Shown here: one piece after another, positions 5,519-7,288 of the stretch | Layout: every line of letters begins with the position of its first letter | Position numbering within the stretch: position 1 is the first letter of the stretch | Assembly: GCA_025928215.1 (NCBI GenBank) | Contig: JAICJW010000233.1 | Coordinates: 1 to 7,288, forward strand | Direction of reading: 5' to 3' | Length of the DNA: 7,288 bases | DNA from: Chloroflexia bacterium | GTDB lineage: Bacteria; Chloroflexota; Chloroflexia; Thermomicrobiales; JALYUS01 | Notes under the pieces: generated by a model | Databases searched by the model: none | What the model was told of the DNA's origin: nothing | Seen by the model: the letters and a program-made list of their open reading frames with translations, nothing else | Position numbers and translations under genes: made by a program

Positions 5519-6350
5519 GGACGAGCGTCTCGCGATGGTGGAACGCGACCAGCTTGCACTGCCGCTGACCATTCAAGCCGACCTGCTCAGCCTCAGCCGG
5601 GCCAGCCTGTACTACCATCCCCGTCTTCCGTCGCTCGAAGAAGTGGCCATCAAACACCGGATCGACGCGCTCTACACCCAGTATCCCTTCTACGGCTCGC
5701 GCCGCATCACGGCACAGATGCGGCGCGACGGATTGGTGATCAACCGCAAGGCGGTGCAGCGGCACATGCGCGAGATGGGTATCGCCGGGATCGCTCCGGG
5801 GCCGCACCTGAGCCGCCGCGACAGCGAGCATCGCATCTATCCCTACTTGCTGCGCGATGTCACCAGCGCCTATCCAAACCATGTGTGGGGGATTGATGTC
5901 ACATACGTCCGTTTGCACGCCGGGTGGCTCTACCTGGTGGCCGTGCTCGATTGGTACTCGCGCTATGTCATCAGCTGGGAGTTGGACCAGACGTTGGCGC
6001 TGCCCTTCGTCCTGGCGGCGGTTGAGCGGGCGTTGGCGCAGGCGCAGCCCGTGATCTGGAACAGCGACCAAGGGAGCCACTTCACCAGTCCCCAACACCT
6101 CGCACTGCTGACAAACGCGGGCGTACAAATCAGCATGGACGGGAAGGGGCGGGCGCTGGACATCATCTTCGTCGAGCGGCTGTGGCGCACCGTCAAGTAC
6201 GAGGAGGTCTACCTCCGCGATTACGCGAGCCCCCGCGAGGCGCGGCAAGGGCTGAGCACGTACGTGATGTTCTATAATGAAGAGTGACCGCACCAAGCAC
6301 TCGGGTATCGGACGCCCGCCGAGACCTATTTCGCTCCGGCGGGACCCTGA
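5499..6350 (+). pseudogene. IS3-family transposase orfB (DDE integrase-like catalytic protein), interrupted by TGA
   Basis: An open frame of 262 codons runs from about 5499 (TTG) to a TGA at 6285-6287. It has the IS3 OrfB pattern: LSRASLYY (32-39), YPFYGSRRITAQMRRDGL (62-79), INRKAVQRHMREMGI, then the rve catalytic core with WGIDVTYV (Asp133), WNSDQGSHFTS (Asp190) and IFVERLWRTVKYEEVYL (Glu226). The last two are separated by 35 residues, as in a DD(35)E enzyme. The frame ends at FYNEE, and directly after the TGA the same frame continues PHQALGYRTPAETYFAPAGP to a second TGA at 6348-6350. Family members read NEERPHQALGYRTPAE, so the first stop is a CGA-to-TGA nonsense change that removes the conserved C terminus. 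RALDII (218-223) has Ile where Asn is usual next to the catalytic Glu. It would have cut and joined DNA; this copy is probably inactive. Confidence 0.85.
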
Positions 6351-6384
6351 CGCTACCGCACGCGGCGAGCGGCGAGCACGACGC

Positions 6385-6388
6385 GAGG
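6385..6388 (+). promoter_or_regulatory. Shine-Dalgarno of the ATPase gene
   Basis: GAGG with a 6-base spacer before ATG at 6395. It supports this start, which also sits just ahead of the conserved LVGRDREL segment. Confidence 0.6.
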
Positions 6389-6394
6389 TACACC

Positions 6395-7288
6395 ATGAGC
6401 ACCTTCTCATCGTCGAGCGCCCCGTCCACATTGGTCGGACGCGACCGCGAACTCGCTGTCCTGCGCGAGCATCTCGATGCCGCTCTCACCGGGCGGGGCA
6501 GTCTCGTGCTCATCGGCGGTGAGGCGGGCATCGGCAAGACGGCGCTCGCCGAGGCGCTCTGCCGGGAGGCGACGGAGCAGAGTGCGCTGGTGCTCGTCGG
6601 GCGGTGCTATGACCTGACCGAGACGCCGCCCTACGGCCCGTGGGTCGAACTCTTCGGGCACCATCGTCAAGCGGAGGGAATGCCGCCGCCCGATGCCTTC
6701 GCGGTGCGCGGCACGGTAGGGGAAGTTACCAGCCAGGGGGCGCTCTTCCGGCAGGTGCTCGACTTCCTCACGGCACTCGCCGCCGCGCGACCTGTGCTGC
6801 TCCTGCTCGACGATCTGCATTGGGCGGATGCGAGCAGCCTCGATCTGCTCCGCTTCGTGGCCCGCCACCTCGGCGCGCTGCCACTGCTGCTCGTCGTCAC
6901 CTATCGCAGCGACGAACTGACCCGCCGCCATCCCCTCTCCCCGCTCCTGCCCGCCCTGGTGCGCGAGGCAGCCGCCCAGCGTGTCGACCTGCATCCCCTC
7001 GACGATGCTGCCGTCCGCGCCTTTGTCGACGACCGCTATCAGCTCCCCGCCCCCGACGCCGACCGGCTCGTCGCCTTCGTCCAGGGCCGCACCGAGGGGA
7101 ACGCCCTCTTTGTAGGCGAGGTGCTCCGCTCCCTGGCCGAGTCCGGCGCGCTCCGGCGGGAGGGGGAGGGGTGGCACGTGGGCGATCTGCGCCGGGCTGC
7201 GCTGCCCCCCCTGCTTGGCCAGGTCATCGATGCCCGCGTCTCCCGGCTGGACGGGGAGGGGCAGCGGCTGCTTGCCCTCGCGGCAGCG
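6395..7288 (+). CDS. LuxR/MalT-type AAA ATPase regulator (STAND family), 5' part only
   Basis: The frame is open from 6395 to the right edge (298 residues seen). After a Ser-rich start come LVGRDRELAVLREHLDAAL (13-31), a Walker A loop GEAGIGKT (42-49), LVGRCYDLTETPPYGPWVEL (68-87) that marks this subfamily of AAA_16 ATPases, Walker B VLLLLDDLHWAD (134-145) and a sensor-like VVTYRSDEL (167-175). EGNALFVGEVLRSL (234-247) and LPPLLGQVIDARVSRLD (270-286) are typical later helices. Such proteins are 900-1100 residues long with C-terminal TPR-like repeats and often a LuxR DNA-binding domain, or a cyclase or kinase domain at the N terminus; the part that would tell is outside the window. It acts in the cytosol as a signal-responsive switch. 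The start lies 44 bases after the dead IS3 transposase, so its native promoter may have been displaced or replaced by IS sequence. Confidence 0.9.
   Translation, partial: MSTFSSSSAPSTLVGRDRELAVLREHLDAALTGRGSLVLIGGEAGIGKTALAEALCREATEQSALVLVGRCYDLTETPPYGPWVELFGHHRQAEGMPPPDAFAVRGTVGEVTSQGALFRQVLDFLTALAAARPVLLLLDDLHWADASSLDLLRFVARHLGALPLLLVVTYRSDELTRRHPLSPLLPALVREAAAQRVDLHPLDDAAVRAFVDDRYQLPAPDADRLVAFVQGRTEGNALFVGEVLRSLAESGALRREGEGWHVGDLRRAALPPLLGQVIDARVSRLDGEGQRLLALAAA

Larger units (their letters stand above)
5171..6350 (+). mobile_element. IS3-family insertion sequence remnant
   Basis: The element holds recognisable orfA and orfB genes of an IS3-family transposase in the usual order. A probable left end begins TGGACCCCGGAATCTGGACA at 5171, the TG-start and CCCCnnAATnTGGACA pattern seen at IS3-family termini, about 56 bases before orfA. 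A matching right terminal repeat is not found downstream of orfB: after the orfB remnant the sequence passes within 44 bases into the start of the ATPase gene. No target-site duplication was identified. The coding part carries at least three lesions (see the orfA and orfB entries), so the copy looks immobile and truncated at its right end. The left boundary is approximate. Confidence 0.8.

Noticed and set aside
5171..6395. A functional IS3 element with complementary terminal repeats
   Set aside because: No right-end match to the left terminus was found by eye and both transposase genes are damaged.
5469..6431. Minus-strand open frame of 320 codons opposite the transposase
   Set aside because: No recognisable domain; the plus strand carries the complete DDE pattern.
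6407..7177. Minus-strand open frame of 256 codons opposite the ATPase
   Set aside because: No RBS or motif; the plus strand carries Walker A and B.

Overview
The window is GC-rich bacterial DNA. Gene content (a bona fide formylglycine-generating enzyme, a deazaflavin/flavin LLM oxidoreductase, a secreted GVxG-repeat protein, a large Asp-box propeller protein and a STAND-type ATPase) suggests a Chloroflexota bacterium, perhaps Thermomicrobia-like. This is inferred from family content only; there is no rRNA or marker gene to confirm it.

Layout. 1-878 (minus) is the N-terminal 292 residues of a sortilin/VPS10-like, sialidase-like beta-propeller protein that runs off the left edge. 1090-1174 (minus) is tRNA-Leu(UAA) with encoded CCA. 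1213-2232 (minus) is a formylglycine-generating enzyme retaining both catalytic cysteines, ending 38 bases before the tRNA. A 118-base divergent intergenic region holds a 9-bp perfect inverted repeat around a promoter-like -10, followed by an LLM-class oxidoreductase at 2351-3289 (plus). A convergent gap has a very GC-rich hairpin. 3475-5016 (minus) is a secreted GVxG-repeat surface protein with a Tat-like signal and a recognisable promoter and RBS. From about 5171 to 6350 lies a decayed IS3-family insertion sequence (orfA frameshifted, orfA/orfB out of register at an A9 run, orfB cut by an in-frame TGA). From 6395 to the right edge is the N-terminal half of a LuxR/MalT-like AAA ATPase whose start lies 44 bases beyond the IS remnant.

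Working together. The genes do not form one obvious pathway. The formylglycine-generating enzyme would activate type I sulfatases encoded elsewhere: no CxPxR substrate motif is visible in any protein here. The oxidoreductase and that enzyme share a divergent control region and may be co-regulated. The region looks like ordinary accessory chromosome with a dead transposon. I see no clear new multi-gene system. The points most worth a second look are the multiply broken IS3 transposase, the symmetrical divergent operator candidate, and the repeat-rich exported protein.
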